Below are positions 48,131-59,592 of a stretch of 64,000 nt of DNA, in pieces. The position numbers and the translations under genes were made by a program. The stretch lies in assembly GCF_030272615.1 (NCBI RefSeq), contig NC_081414.1, positions 662,044,438-662,108,437 of the forward strand, in the 5' to 3' direction. This stretch comes from Cryptomeria japonica. Its lineage: Eukaryota; Streptophyta; Pinopsida; Cupressales; Cupressaceae. How positions within the stretch are numbered: position 1 is the first letter of the stretch; each line of letters begins with the position of its first letter. Under the pieces are notes generated by a model. The model was not told the origin of the DNA. It did no database searches and saw nothing but the letters and a program-made list of their open reading frames with translations.

Positions 48131-48186
<56 letters not shown>
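48131..48186. repeat. (TA)28 microsatellite
   Basis: About 56 bp of uninterrupted TA dinucleotides. Confidence 0.95.
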
Positions 48187-48188
<2 letters not shown>

Positions 48189-50047
48189 TTTATTTTAATT
48201 TTTGGACATTATATCATTTAAGTATTATTTTAATATTGTGCTAATTAATTCAGAATTTAGCTATTTTCAGAAAAGCTTATAATTTAAGATTTTATATTTA
48301 TACTTGGAAATACATTAGGGGGTTCATTTTTATGTGATTTTATTTAACCTTATTGGAAAAATGACAACATTTATTTCTTTGTATTAATATGGTTGTATTT
48401 TCTTATGTTCTGGAAAAATCTTTAATTGCAAGAATTTTATGCTTTTGGTTGTTTAAAGAAAATATTGTTTGTATTAGGATCTTGTGTAAATGGTATTTGC
48501 AGTCAAGCTTAATTTCATTGTAATTCTGGTTGAGTTGTCATTATGTCATATGTTGTTGTACCCCCTTGGTCAGGTGTTGTTGTGTAACCTTGTTGATATG
48601 AGCTATTGTGTGTTTTGTTCCAAATGGTCGATACTGGGTTAGTGATTGTGTATCCTTCACCTGTGGTTTGTTAGGATTAGTTATGGTTGTCTGTTTCGCC
48701 ATAGAGTTCTCGTAGAGAGACCTTTCCTGTTAGTGTCCTATGTGAGAGAGTGGCTTTCAAGCGGGGGCCGCACCTGAAGTGGATGGCAGGATAACCCCTC
48801 GAAAGTCAATTAAGAAGTGATAACCTAATAATTGATTAGGGGGTGGGTAGCTAAAATATTAACTAGGATAATGTACCTCGCACATGGTTGAGTGCTTGTA
48901 TAGGCTCAGGATGTGGTGAGAAGGCCTGGAATGGCAAACCTGTCACCTTGTCTTCACGAAAGGATTGGTAGGGTCTGCATGAGGCTTAGATGGAGCTGGA
49001 GGTTCGAGAGAGGTTACCACGATAACCCAGGATGGGGGCTGGGACCTATGGAGGCCTACCAGGGTAACCACCATAAGCCATGTGATGACACTCTCTCCTT
49101 AGAGTCACTAGTGTTTGTGAGTTGAGTCACATAGATTTTTGCGGAGTCATGTAGTTCTTTCATACTTGTCTTGTTTTGCTTGCTTGAGGGTCTCTACTAT
49201 CTCCTAGCATGGTGGGGTGGTTCCATTTTAGGATCACATGGTCAGGTGGTAGTGTCGCTTCCCATCAGATGTTTTGGATTGTATCTTCAGGCGAGGAAAG
49301 GCTTCACTGGTGTTTTCTTGGTTCATGGTTCATGTACCAGCTCATGTTCGTGATCTTTGTCTAGTTGAGACGTTGTGGTCATTGTATCAAACTTTTATGT
49401 AACCTTGATATTGTAACTTTTGGATTCCATGGTATTTTTGGAAGCCATGTATTTATGGATATTGTAATATTATGTCAATGGAATGTATGTTAATTCAGTT
49501 GCTTTAAGCTTTTGTATAAATGGTTTATGGATAAATAAATGCATTGGAACACTTTGATTCTTTCATTATGGAGTTTAGATGTATGTGTAGGTTTATTCTT
49601 GAGCATTTAATTTACCTAATTAAAATGGACAATTGGATTAACCATGGTGTTAATATAATCTACGAATTAATCTTCGTTGGTAACCCTTAGGAAATCATGT
49701 GTTAGACTTCCACTATGTTATTAAACGTGCAATTGTTATAATTAATGTACTTAATATTTTAAAAAAAAATCACCCTATAGTTGCCTAGTTGTATTGATTT
49801 TCCTTTAGGGTTTATGGCAGGGCATTACACATTGTCACTTTGTAGTAACTATTCTTCGTGCATCCTATTTCATCTTTCATTTAACATTATCATTCTTCTT
49901 TTGAAAGATCATTCATGACTTTAATGCATAAATAATCTCTCAAGGGGGAATCCTACCTCCGTCCATTGATTCACTAGGGTATGACCTAAATAAAGTTTTT
50001 TATTTGAAGCAACACTCAAAATCACATTGTCTCCAAGAAGAGAGAAA

Positions 50048-50195
50048 TGTAGATATTGAAAATTAACCTCTTTTCTTTCATCATTGTTTCTTCTTGATTA
50101 ATTGAATAATTTTTATTATTTAATTAATTTTCTAATTCCCCTTTCTCCTAACATTAATCATCTTCAAAATTTAATTAAATAATTCTTATTATTTT
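50048..50195 (+). repeat. LTR-like repeat, 5' piece, next to LINE-c
   Basis: It begins TGTAGATATTGAAAATTAACC and matches 1752-1900 closely. LINE-c (minus strand) joins it at about 50195. The continuation of this repeat is not recognisable beyond the far end of LINE-c. Confidence 0.5.
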
Positions 50196-50562
50196 ATTTT
50201 ATCAATAAAAGGCCAAGGCCAAGGATTATATTAATATTTAAAGGAATTACAGACTTCTAGTATATAACAAAATCCAGCTTTGTTATATCCAAAAATATCT
50301 AATTCGGCCCACATAAACCGGAGTACCTAAAAATAAATCACCCTCCTACAACTGCTACAATTATCCTTTTTTATGCCTAAATTTCACAGCAGATACACTC
50401 TGGGAGACATACAACAAATTATCCCCGATCCATGATATAAGCGTCGAAAAACATTCAACAAAAAAACTAACAAACTGTAACCCCTATTAAATTGCCAAAA
50501 TGTGATCACAGGCCCATAAAACCATATCAAAATGCGAGAAAACCAGTCAGAGGCCCCTTCAA

Positions 50563-51173
50563 TTATTCTAAAGATGAGCTCTTATTGTTAGAATTGTCAT
50601 CATTAGCTTGAAGACCTTGAATCCTTTTGTAGTATTTCACCCACCCCTCCTTCTCATCAATTGCATCACCAATCAGAGCACCCAACAACCCATCCATGGA
50701 AAACCCCATAAGTCTTTTCAAGAAATCCAGGTTTGTGTGAATGTGAGGTTTCTAACCTCCCAAAAGTCAACATCTGATATGACCAGAATTGAAAGGCGAG
50801 TCACCAGCTTTCCATCTCGCTTCACTACTCCATAGTCTTTAGGCCACATGATTGTTCGATTGATGTCAATTTCTTGCAGAACTATGTCCATGTCACCTAA
50901 AAATTCCTCCCAGAAGATTCTCTTGCAGAGAATATGACTTTCTATTTTTGGCTCTGCTACCAACAATATAGTAGCCAAAATTTGAGTTGGGATATCAGTA
51001 TTAACCCGATATCAATGTGTGGCAATGAGAAATTCAATGCCCAAAATCTCCTTCAAAGCATGGAGAAATAGAGCATGTGAAAATTTAGTGACACCGAGTA
51101 GCCATTTGTCTGATATGACCCCCAAAAAGGCCATTTGCCTTTTATCCACCCCTATTCTGATATTGGACTCCAT
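50563..51173 (-). pseudogene. LINE-c ORF3: conserved protein of unknown function (decayed)
   Basis: ATG 51173 gives MESNIRIGVDKRQMAFLG, then LHALKEILGIEFLIATH, a stop (TGA 51014-51012), YRVNTDIPTQILAT and CKRIFWEEFLGDMDIVLQEID. Near 50750 a one-base shift is needed to continue as HTNLDFLKRLMG and end at TAA 50565-50563. The total length, about 204 codons, equals that of the LINE-a ORF3 (205). About 470 bp separate it from the end of ORF2. No known family is recognised. Confidence 0.6.
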
Positions 51174-51642
51174 TATCCACCAAGAAATTCGCTATCACCT
51201 ACAAAACTAGAGCAGAATTAATGTTGAAAAAGACAGAAGTGAAGAATGTTGGACGAAAAAGGTGGGTATTTAATCTAGAACCAAGCTTGCTCGAGAAGTT
51301 TCTCCTAAGCCAAAAAAAATTTCATCCATCCTCTATGAATAGACTCTAACAAATTTTGTCGTTCCAATTGGATCCCCATTTTGGCTGCGACATTAAATGA
51401 GGCATTAATTTCTACCTGCCGAACTCTTTTAATTGTATTGACTGAATATCTAACTCATCTCAGGTGGCAGCATACATGTTTGTCCATCTCATCATGTATG
51501 GGCTCATACTAACCATCACTAATCAACGGCTTTAAAAAATGTAAAGTTATCCCGCTAAATCGGGTAGACATCATTTTTGAAATTTGAAGGAGTCGCTTTT
51601 CAAGACCCCAAGCTCTTATTCAACGAATAAAAATAAAAATCG

Positions 51643-54600
51643 TTAAATGCTAATAGATGAGTCTATTTTTATCCCGTCAGCTACCTTATTGGCTAATTCA
51701 TCTGCCATTTGATTTCCCTCTCTATATATATGATTAAAGGTGATGGCTTCAAAAAAATTTAAAATTTCTAATGCTCTTCCAAGTAAAGCATTTAGCTTCC
51801 AGTTAGGTGTTTCCTCGCGTCTTAATGCATTGATTGTAATGTCCAAATCCCCCTAAATTTCCAACTTATGGATGCCAAGAGCCTTGCATTTTATCAGACC
51901 AATTATTAAAGTTTGAAATTCTGCTTGATTATTAGAACCAATGACCAATGGAACTACCATACTAGCTATCTTTCTACCCTCCCAACAATGAATAACACAA
52001 CCTACTCCCGAGATGCCTGGGTTACCTCTTGTAGCACCATCAAAGTTTAGTTTAAACTAGCCCTCTTGAGGAGGTGTCCATACACACCTAATACGTGTTT
52101 GCACACTATCGTCTCCTCCTACTCCAATGAATTTTGGAGTTTTTAGACCCCTCCACTTTCCTCTCACTTGCCCATCCCAGCTAGAGAAGCTCTTTTTCAC
52201 CAAATTTTGTTTTTCATTCCTACTGTTCACAACCTCCACAATAGAAGCTTCAATCTTATTGAGGAGGATATCTACATTCGTTCTTGCATCCTTGAAGATC
52301 GGTCTGTTTCTTTCCTTCCAAACTTCCCATGCCAGAAGTGAAGGGCTAGTTATCCATAATCCACTGAAGATTCCATTCTTATTCAAGATAGGCCAAAACT
52401 TAAAAAGACTTAAAATATCTGTTGGGAGGGAAGTTGACCACCCTAAATTTGCACATAACCATTGCCAACATTTGATGGTATATGGGTATTGTATGAATAA
52501 GTGATAGATGGTCTCCTCTTATTTTTCACAAAGCACACATCTTGAGAGTCCACAAAACCCAATTTTCCTGAATCAGGCTACTGTAAGGACATGACCCTTT
52601 AGCATTTCCCAAGAAAAGATACCATCTTTCGGTAGACGGGCCATGTTCTAGCATTTAGAGGAATATTTGAGATTCTCCAATCTTGTTGTTTTATTATTGT
52701 CCTGTAACCCTCTTTAGCCGAATATACGCCTAAATTACCTCTAGACAACACCAATCTATCATGTGAAGCTCTGAAAGCCACATTTCTATCCTTCAAAATA
52801 TCATTCAATTGATTAATGTCAACTTGAAGATCATCCCTATCTTGAAGGGCATTCCAAACCCATCCATCCACTTGACCATCCCCATCCAAAGTCACATAAT
52901 TCTTAACATAGAGACCCCACCTATGTTCCAAGGATTCTTGAAGTCTTTCTGAGTTCAACATGGATTTTATAGGGGGATATCCACCCAGGAGTCATCCTAG
53001 AAGCGATCCTTAGCTCCATCTGGTATGTCCCAAGTAATATTTTTCATAATTATATCCCTACAAGGATAAAGTTCCAAATTTTGGACCTTTCAGGGGAGAC
53101 TCTGTCCTAAATATCGCAGTCTAATCTTCCCCTATTAGATACTTTCTCTTCATAAGTTTAACCCATTTGAGTTGTGACTATTCATATAATTTCCACACCA
53201 ATTTAGCTCCTAAAGCCTTGTTTTGCCATAATTGATTCCTAAGCCCCACACCTCTGAATTCTTTAGGCTTGCAAATAGAATCCCACACTATTATGGCCAT
53301 CTTCTTTTTCTCCTGTAAACCTTGCGAGAAAAATTATCTCATGCATTTTTTAATCTTCTCAACTACCCCTATTGGGAGCACTAAACATGACATCAGATAT
53401 ATAGGTAATGTTGAGATTACTTCCTTTAGCATGATTACTCAGCCTGCCCAAGTCAACCATTTGCCCTTCTAGGAAGAGAGTTTCATATTCAGTTTCTTTT
53501 TAAATCCTTCCTAGAATTTTACCGGTCTAATGCCACTCTGTAAGGGAAGACCTAGGTAGGTGCAAGGAAGATTGCCCTGATGAAAATGCAGTATTCTGAT
53601 GATTTGTGCTCCTCTCATGGCTGAAGAAAAAAGAAGAACACTTGCTATTTTTCTATACTAATTTGTCGTCCCGACACTTTAGAGTATTTTTCCAAGATGT
53701 ATTTGAAATTGGATGCTTCTTGAGGGGTTCCTTCACCCAATAGCATGGTGTCATCTGCAAATTGTTGATGTATTACCGTTGCAATCTCCCTAGTGATATT
53801 AATCCCTTTGATCATCCCAACCTGTTGAGCCTTTTGGATATTTATTCCCAAAGCCTCTGACGTAATAACAAAAAGGAAGGGGGATATTAGATCACACTAT
53901 ATGGGCCCTCTAGAAGCCTCAAAAAACCCCATTGGACATCCATTAGTGATCACTAAAATTTTTGTTGTAGAAATACAATAAAACATAAGACCTATCCATT
54001 GTTTGTTGAATCCAAATGCTTCTAAACACTTACATAGAAATATCCAGTCAACCTTATCATATGCCTTCTTTATATCTAATTTTATGAGTATACTTAGGAC
54101 ATTCTTGGTTTAGATGGAATGAATGGCCTCTTGTGCTATGATGATGTCATCTAGGATAGATCTCTCGGGGACAAACTCAGATCGCTCCTTAGAGATGATG
54201 TGAGGAAGAACTGATTTCAATCTGTTTGCCAATATTTTGACCAGAACATTATAATTGATGTTACAAAGCGAGATTGGTCTGAAGTCTACAAAATCTTTAA
54301 TTTTATCCTTCTTAGGTATCAAGACTATGAAAGTGTTATTTATCTCATTTAAAAATCTACCCCCATTTATGGTTGCTTCTAGTGCTTCCACCATTTCTTT
54401 CTCAAAGATATGCCAACATCTTTGATAAAATTCTGCTGGGAAACCATCTGGACCAGGGGCTTTGTCCGGATGTAGCTGAAACAGTGTTGTATGTATTTCA
54501 ACCTCTCAGAACTTAGAGTTAAGTTTCTGATTCTGATTCTCGGATATTAAATTGCGGATGTTGGATAGGATTTCCTCTTGATCCCCCCACATAGATCCAT

Positions 54601-55840
54601 CCAAATTATTAAGTAAATTTGTAAAGTATTTCACACTTTCCTTTGATATTTCTTCCAAACTATCTGTGACTCCTCCATCCTCTTTTTTTATGCTTAAAAT
54701 CCTATTCATCCCCCTCCTTACCTTAGTGTTGGCATGGAAAATTTTTGAATTGTTATCTCCCGCCTCTAACCTTGTTTCTTTGGACTTTTGTCTCCAAAAG
54801 ATTTCTTTCTTAGATGATATCTCCTGATACTCAACCAAGAGCACTTTCTCTTTGTCAAATAAGTATGTATTCATACCAGATTTCATGACTTCTTTAGAGA
54901 TTAGCGACAACTCCTCCTCCACATCTTTCTTTTTTGTAAAAATATTTTGAAATTTCTCTCTATTCCACTTGAGCAATTTTTCTTTTATGGCTTTTATTTT
55001 GGAGACAAAACAAAAGAGTTTGGATCCTATAAAAGACTCTTCTTTCCACCAATTTTCTATGAGTTCAAAAAAACCATCTTGTTTCATCCACATAATTTCA
55101 AATTTGAAAGGGTTGCAAACAAGTCTCTGACCCTCCACAATATCCAAAACAACTGGGAAGTGATCTAACCCTGCTTGAGTTCTAATTGTTGAGGCCATGT
55201 CACCTTGAAAAGATAGGAGATCCCCTTTGAAAAATAATCTATCTAATTTCTCTACAATGTTGTTGACACCTCTGTGTCGGTTGGTCCATGTGAAGGTTCC
55301 ATTCCCACATTTGATATTAATCAGATTATTCCTACTAACCCAATACTGGAAGTTTTTTTGTGTTTGAAGCTCCCTCTGAATACCCCCATGTTTTTCAGAA
55401 AAATGAACGATATCATTGAAATCCCCACCAATTATGGTGTGAGGATAATCCATATGGGCCATATGTTCATCTATATTCTTCTAAAGCTCTTTTTTTACCT
55501 CTTGTTAGGGTAGGTCCATATACATTAATGATTCTGAATTTGATTTCCCCTTTAAAGCTTTGGACCAGCCCAACCATCTAGTTGTCTTTTTTTACTATTA
55601 CGTCCACTAAACTTTTTGGGGATTCCACACAATAGCTAAGCCCCCTGAAGCACCATCTACTTTAACTGCTACACCACTCCATTATCCTAACCCCTTTTTA
55701 AATGTTTCTATTTCCTCCTTATCCATTTTGGTTTCTTGTAACAGCACTATCTCTACTTGAGCTCTTTTCAACCTGCGCTTGACTAAGCGCTTATTGTTAG
55801 GGGCATTGAGACCCCTAACATTCCACGTTAGGATTTTCAT
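51643..55840 (-). pseudogene. LINE-c ORF2: endonuclease, reverse transcriptase, RNase H (decayed)
   Basis: ATG 55840 starts MKILTWNVRGLNAP with IVLLQETK. The endonuclease continues with GGDFNDIVHF and GLDHFPVVLDI. The reverse transcriptase shows DFRPISLCNINYNVLVKILA (54300-54240), DIKKAYDKVDW (near 54070), and QFADDTMLLGEG (near 53760). The zf-RVT-like region and linker lie at about 52960-52400. RNase H (about 52060-51643) keeps all four acidic positions: NFDGATRGNPG, NQAEFQTL, GDLDI and QMADELAN, with one stop before GDLDI. Several stops and frameshifts elsewhere abolish function. Confidence 0.87.
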
Positions 55841-57163
55841 AATTCTTTGGGAAGGATCTTCCCCTTTCCTTCATTTAGGATAGTTGTTATTTTGTTTTTA
55901 TCTAAGGCAAAACCATCTTTTGTCTCAATTCCGGGGGCAGCATTGACATAACCCCAAGCACTCTTGTCCATCATCTTCTTGACCTATTAATTCTTGTTAT
56001 GTTGGCTCTAGGGATATATCATGTTCTATGTCCTCTATCCCTTCACATTTTAAGACATTTTGCATCAATCTGAAGGTTTCTTCCCTCTCTTCCTTCGAGT
56101 TGAACTTCTCTGATGGGGTTAAGCCGAGAAAATTGCAAACTGTTTCTAGCTCCCTAGGATTTTCTGAAAGGTTTTGACCACCCTCTAAAACCACCCCACC
56201 TATTTAAGGGATTGTTTGATCCACTATGTCAACCAAATTTGACACCCTTATCTCATTATCTGGGGTAGTCCCTGTGTTAATTTTTGAGGCGTTCTCTCTG
56301 TCCCCTCCCTTTATTTTTGAGTTTTTGAGGGTATCGATCTACGATATGATATCTGCATTCAAAGCCTCACTATCTTTTTTAAATTTATTTAGCTCTTCCA
56401 ATGGTGTTATGCTAATAAACCCCTTGTGGAGGATTTGTGGACATCTCTACTTCTTTCCTCCTAGAGTGAGGTTTGTATGAACCTGAAACGACTGTAATAC
56501 TTTCTTTTTCCCTATGCTCAATGTTTGAGCAGTTTCCATCCCCTACCCCCAATTCAAAGGTACACAGAATTGATTCCATTTTGTGTTGATCTATAGGGGA
56601 TTCATTAAGCCTTAAATCCAAATTGCTAATGTTTTTTGTATTTATGTCACTTGTTTTTGCTTATTGATAGCTAGAATCAACTCCCATATTCATGCTCCTA
56701 CTATTTTCAACCAACACTTCTTTCTCCTTTTCATTTTCTCCTACTGATTTGGATTTCTCTACCACTGTTATCTGTGTAGAGCATCCTTCTTTCATGTTTT
56801 CCCTTGGTAAGCATTTACCTGTAATCCCATCCCGCAAGATTTAAATTCTTTGTATCCATTTACCTAATTTTGATATGATTTTTATGTTTTGATAGATACC
56901 ATGTTGGCATCGACTTCCACCAATAGGTTAGCTATATCTCCCCTGAAACCATTAAAGAATTCTTTTTCTACCCCTAAACATGCACCCAATGCATCCCCAA
57001 TTCTGATTAGGGTATCCAGATGCCAAAACTCAGACAGGAGACCTATCAAACTAATCCATAACTGCTTTTTGACATGTTGATGTTTCCTAGGATCGAAACT
57101 ATGATTCCAGTTAAACCTACTAAAACTACAACTTTTGAAAAACACAGGCATTCTATTGAGCAT
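55837..57163 (-). pseudogene. LINE-c ORF1: Gag-like protein, truncated (decayed)
   Basis: The first part (57163-56882, 93 codons) reads NHSFDPRKHQHVKKQLWISL and LLSEFWHLDTLIRIGDALGA, a DUF4283-like region equivalent to 3040-3300 in LINE-a. Later fragments (56621-56412 and 56194-55997) are acidic. No zinc knuckle was found. The C-terminus, ILNEGKGKILPKEL, ends in a TGA (55839-55837) that overlaps the ORF2 ATG as ATGA, as in LINE-a. Confidence 0.6.
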
Positions 57164-57239
57164 TGAATTTAAATAAATAAAATTTCATGGTTTCAATTTA
57201 AGCTACAGAAGTTTTCTTGAGAAAAAAATGAAATCAAGC

Positions 57240-58140
57240 ATGCCCATAAGAATTTCCATAGAACCTTTGGCACTTCCATCGACATCAAAATCCTAAAGAT
57301 TATCGCTCAAACCAAGGCCATCGGATATACATGCCACTCCTTCATCGAAATGACTATATCAAAGAAGCCTACCATTATCCTATTGATAAAGTGACTTATC
57401 AAACAAATCTTGGCCACGATGGACTTCCAAAAGGATTCACCAAAAACATTAGTTCCATCGACATAAAGTACATTGAGGAAATCATGAGTGGTCCCCGCTG
57501 ATGAAATAAAGAGTTTTGATAAAACTACAGTATCAATGAGACATGTGAACAACTTGTCAAGGGAAGAAGTTTGGCCGAAAGAGTGATATCGAAGGAACCA
57601 ATGGATATTTTATCGACGAAGCTATTTCGGGGAAAAGAGTGTATCGAAGAGGCACAAAGGATGTTGACCGAAGATAGCTTTCTCATCGAAGGATAAAAGA
57701 TCGATGAAACATGAGAAATTTCCATCGATGACTTGTTATCGGCCGAACATAAAGAGTCAAAGGAGAGTATTTTTCTTTTACCGAAAGAGAAAATTTCATC
57801 GACGGTAGTACAAAGGTCAGATAATGAAGGACTATTTCGATGGAATTCTAACATCGATAAAACGGTGGAGGGACTTGGTGATAAAAGTATTTTCATCGAA
57901 AAGGAAGATTTCGATGAATTGATAAAACATTATATTGACATAAACACTTATAGAGAGGCTTCAATGAAATAAAGATATCGATGAGACCAAGAGAAGTGTC
58001 GGTGATGATGTCAATTCCACCGAAATAAAGAATGATGTCGATGGAATATGATGTTTCAGGGAGACATAAGATAAAGCCATCAAGGCATATGATTTCATCG
58101 AAGTACAACACAGGTGTAAGGTTGAATAAATGTCGGTGAA
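57240..58140 (+). repeat. cluster of ATCGA motifs upstream of the Gypsy element
   Basis: ATCGA or a one-base variant occurs about 20 times in 900 bp, for example at 57278, 57344, 57457, 57588, 57612, 57643, 57685, 57724, 57798, 57853, 57895, 57977 and 58097. It is often extended as CATCGAA or TCGATGAA. Spacing is irregular, mostly 13-60 bp. CpG is otherwise scarce in the window. It may be a decayed tandem array or the U3 of the Gypsy LTR. No protein is supported. Confidence 0.5.
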
Positions 58141-59241
58141 AAATTCAAAACACTGCTAGACAAATGATTACCCATTGCCGCAAAGAACAAAACAAATCTC
58201 AGTGAAGTCACATTACCATAAATTCAAACGAATATCTGTGTGACCATTGCTTAACTGGAATTATTAACTGATGCTCAATGAATTAATGATGAAGGGACAT
58301 GACTTCTCATAGAATAGGTGTTGCTCATTTATTTATATGAGCATATTATGTAAAATGAAGCAATCATTAGGATAGGAGAGACTGGACAGATAATGTAGCC
58401 TCTGGCATACTATTGTACCATTTTGAAGTTTTAATAGAATCAGTCATTTTTCTTTTGTATATGTGTTGTGGATTATCTCATTTTCTGTAAGCAGTTGTTT
58501 GTGATATTATCTAAGGGAGATAAGGTTATTTGTATTCTTACAGTGAAGTTTATGTTTCTATATTATAAATTTGGATTAAAAAGATCTACTCGTGGATTGT
58601 AATTGTTCCTTGTAGTTCTTCCTTGAATGGTCCCTTAAGGTTAGGGTTAAATTCGTTCAGGCGGTTTATGATATAAACATTTAGCAGATCTCATAAGAAA
58701 CAGTAACTAACAGATTTACCAAAGGGGGTAGGTTTAAAAATTGTCTCACAAATTATACATTAAGTCCTAAAGAAATATAAGACTCTGTAGCCCAAATAAC
58801 AGGAAAGGCACTGGTCATTTACAAATCACAATCTTTACCATATTAATTACCTTTACATTAAAGCAGTAGGAATAGTTGAGTAGGATATATAGAATCAATT
58901 AGCAATAGTGTATACATATAAATTTCAAGCACAAAGATCGAATAACTTTCATAACAACAATCTTGAACTCATATAAAAGCCACCCATCCTAGGAACCTAT
59001 GCCATTCTAAGATAGGAGGAAGTTAGATTAAGATAAAAAAATCTGCTATAAAAAACACTAGTCATCGAAAGCCACTAGTGAATAGGTATACCCGCCTAGG
59101 TCTTGCAGAGCCTAAAGTGAGGGAGTTAGTAACCAAATTGGTTCAGTCTATAAGTTGGCCAAGTCAAATTGGAGGGTTTGATCACAGGAGTTGGCATTTC
59201 CTTAGAACCTATCCAATCTGTTGATTCGAGATCCAATAGAT
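58141..59241 (+). other. probable 5' LTR end and junction of the Gypsy element
   Basis: Noncoding sequence runs up to the primer-binding site at 59242. Because a primer site lies just inside the 5' LTR, the LTR should end near 59235. Its start and the 3' LTR are not seen (the latter lies beyond the window). Confidence 0.4.
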
Positions 59242-59259
59242 TGGCGACTCTGCTGGGGA
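59242..59259 (+). promoter_or_regulatory. primer-binding site, Tat/Ogre type
   Basis: TGGCGACTCTGCTGGGGA matches the form found in plant Tat/Ogre Gypsy elements, which is reported as complementary to arginine tRNA. It sets the element's orientation (plus) and its 5' end. Confidence 0.7.
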
Positions 59260-59592
59260 GAGTATTCATTTAAAAGGACTCTGCTGTGGGAAATAACTCA
59301 TATAAAAAGAAACAAATTTCCTCTCTAGAGAGAGGTGGTGACTCTAAAGAAAAGAGAAGAAGTTTTATGTACGGGAGGAGGTCAATAACACAAGGCCATC
59401 CAATAATACAATTGAACTTTGATTAGAAAAGAAACAAGAAAAAACCAAACAAAGAACCGACAAACAATCCAATGGAACACATGAATGATTTCATGAATGA
59501 GAGGTATAACCAATACTACTCTGAAAAATAACTCACAGCCAACTTGGAATAGATAGGATCATACAATTCCTTCATGCCCAAGAAATGAGGAC

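Larger units (their letters stand above)
46601..49829 (+). other. noncoding repeat DNA, possible long LTR ending at 49829
   Basis: No ORF has a recognisable domain. The right end reads TAGGGTTTATGGCAGGGCATTACA, similar to termini of plant Gypsy LTRs (shown in part only as a motif). The interior includes AATTAATTAAA blocks (46835-47130), a roughly 25-bp TTAGGTTATTGAAATTTAAT tandem repeat (47900-48000), a hairpin-rich GC island and a TA microsatellite. No left partner or duplication was found. Confidence 0.3.
50195..57170 (-). mobile_element. LINE-c: L1-like non-LTR retrotransposon with three ORFs
   Basis: On the minus strand the order is ORF1 (from 57163, apparently truncated inside its DUF4283-like region), ORF2 (55840-51643), ORF3 (51173-50563) and a 3' end TTTTATTGATAAAATAA. 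The layout equals that of LINE-a. It is decayed by stops and frameshifts, but several long frames survive, for example 318 codons at 55462-54506. A target duplication was not identified with confidence, because both flanks are AT-rich. Confidence 0.85.

Noticed and set aside
50718-50978. Stand-alone minus-strand gene of 86 codons
   Set aside because: It is the middle of LINE-c ORF3; the TTG start is internal, and matching sequence continues upstream to ATG 51173.
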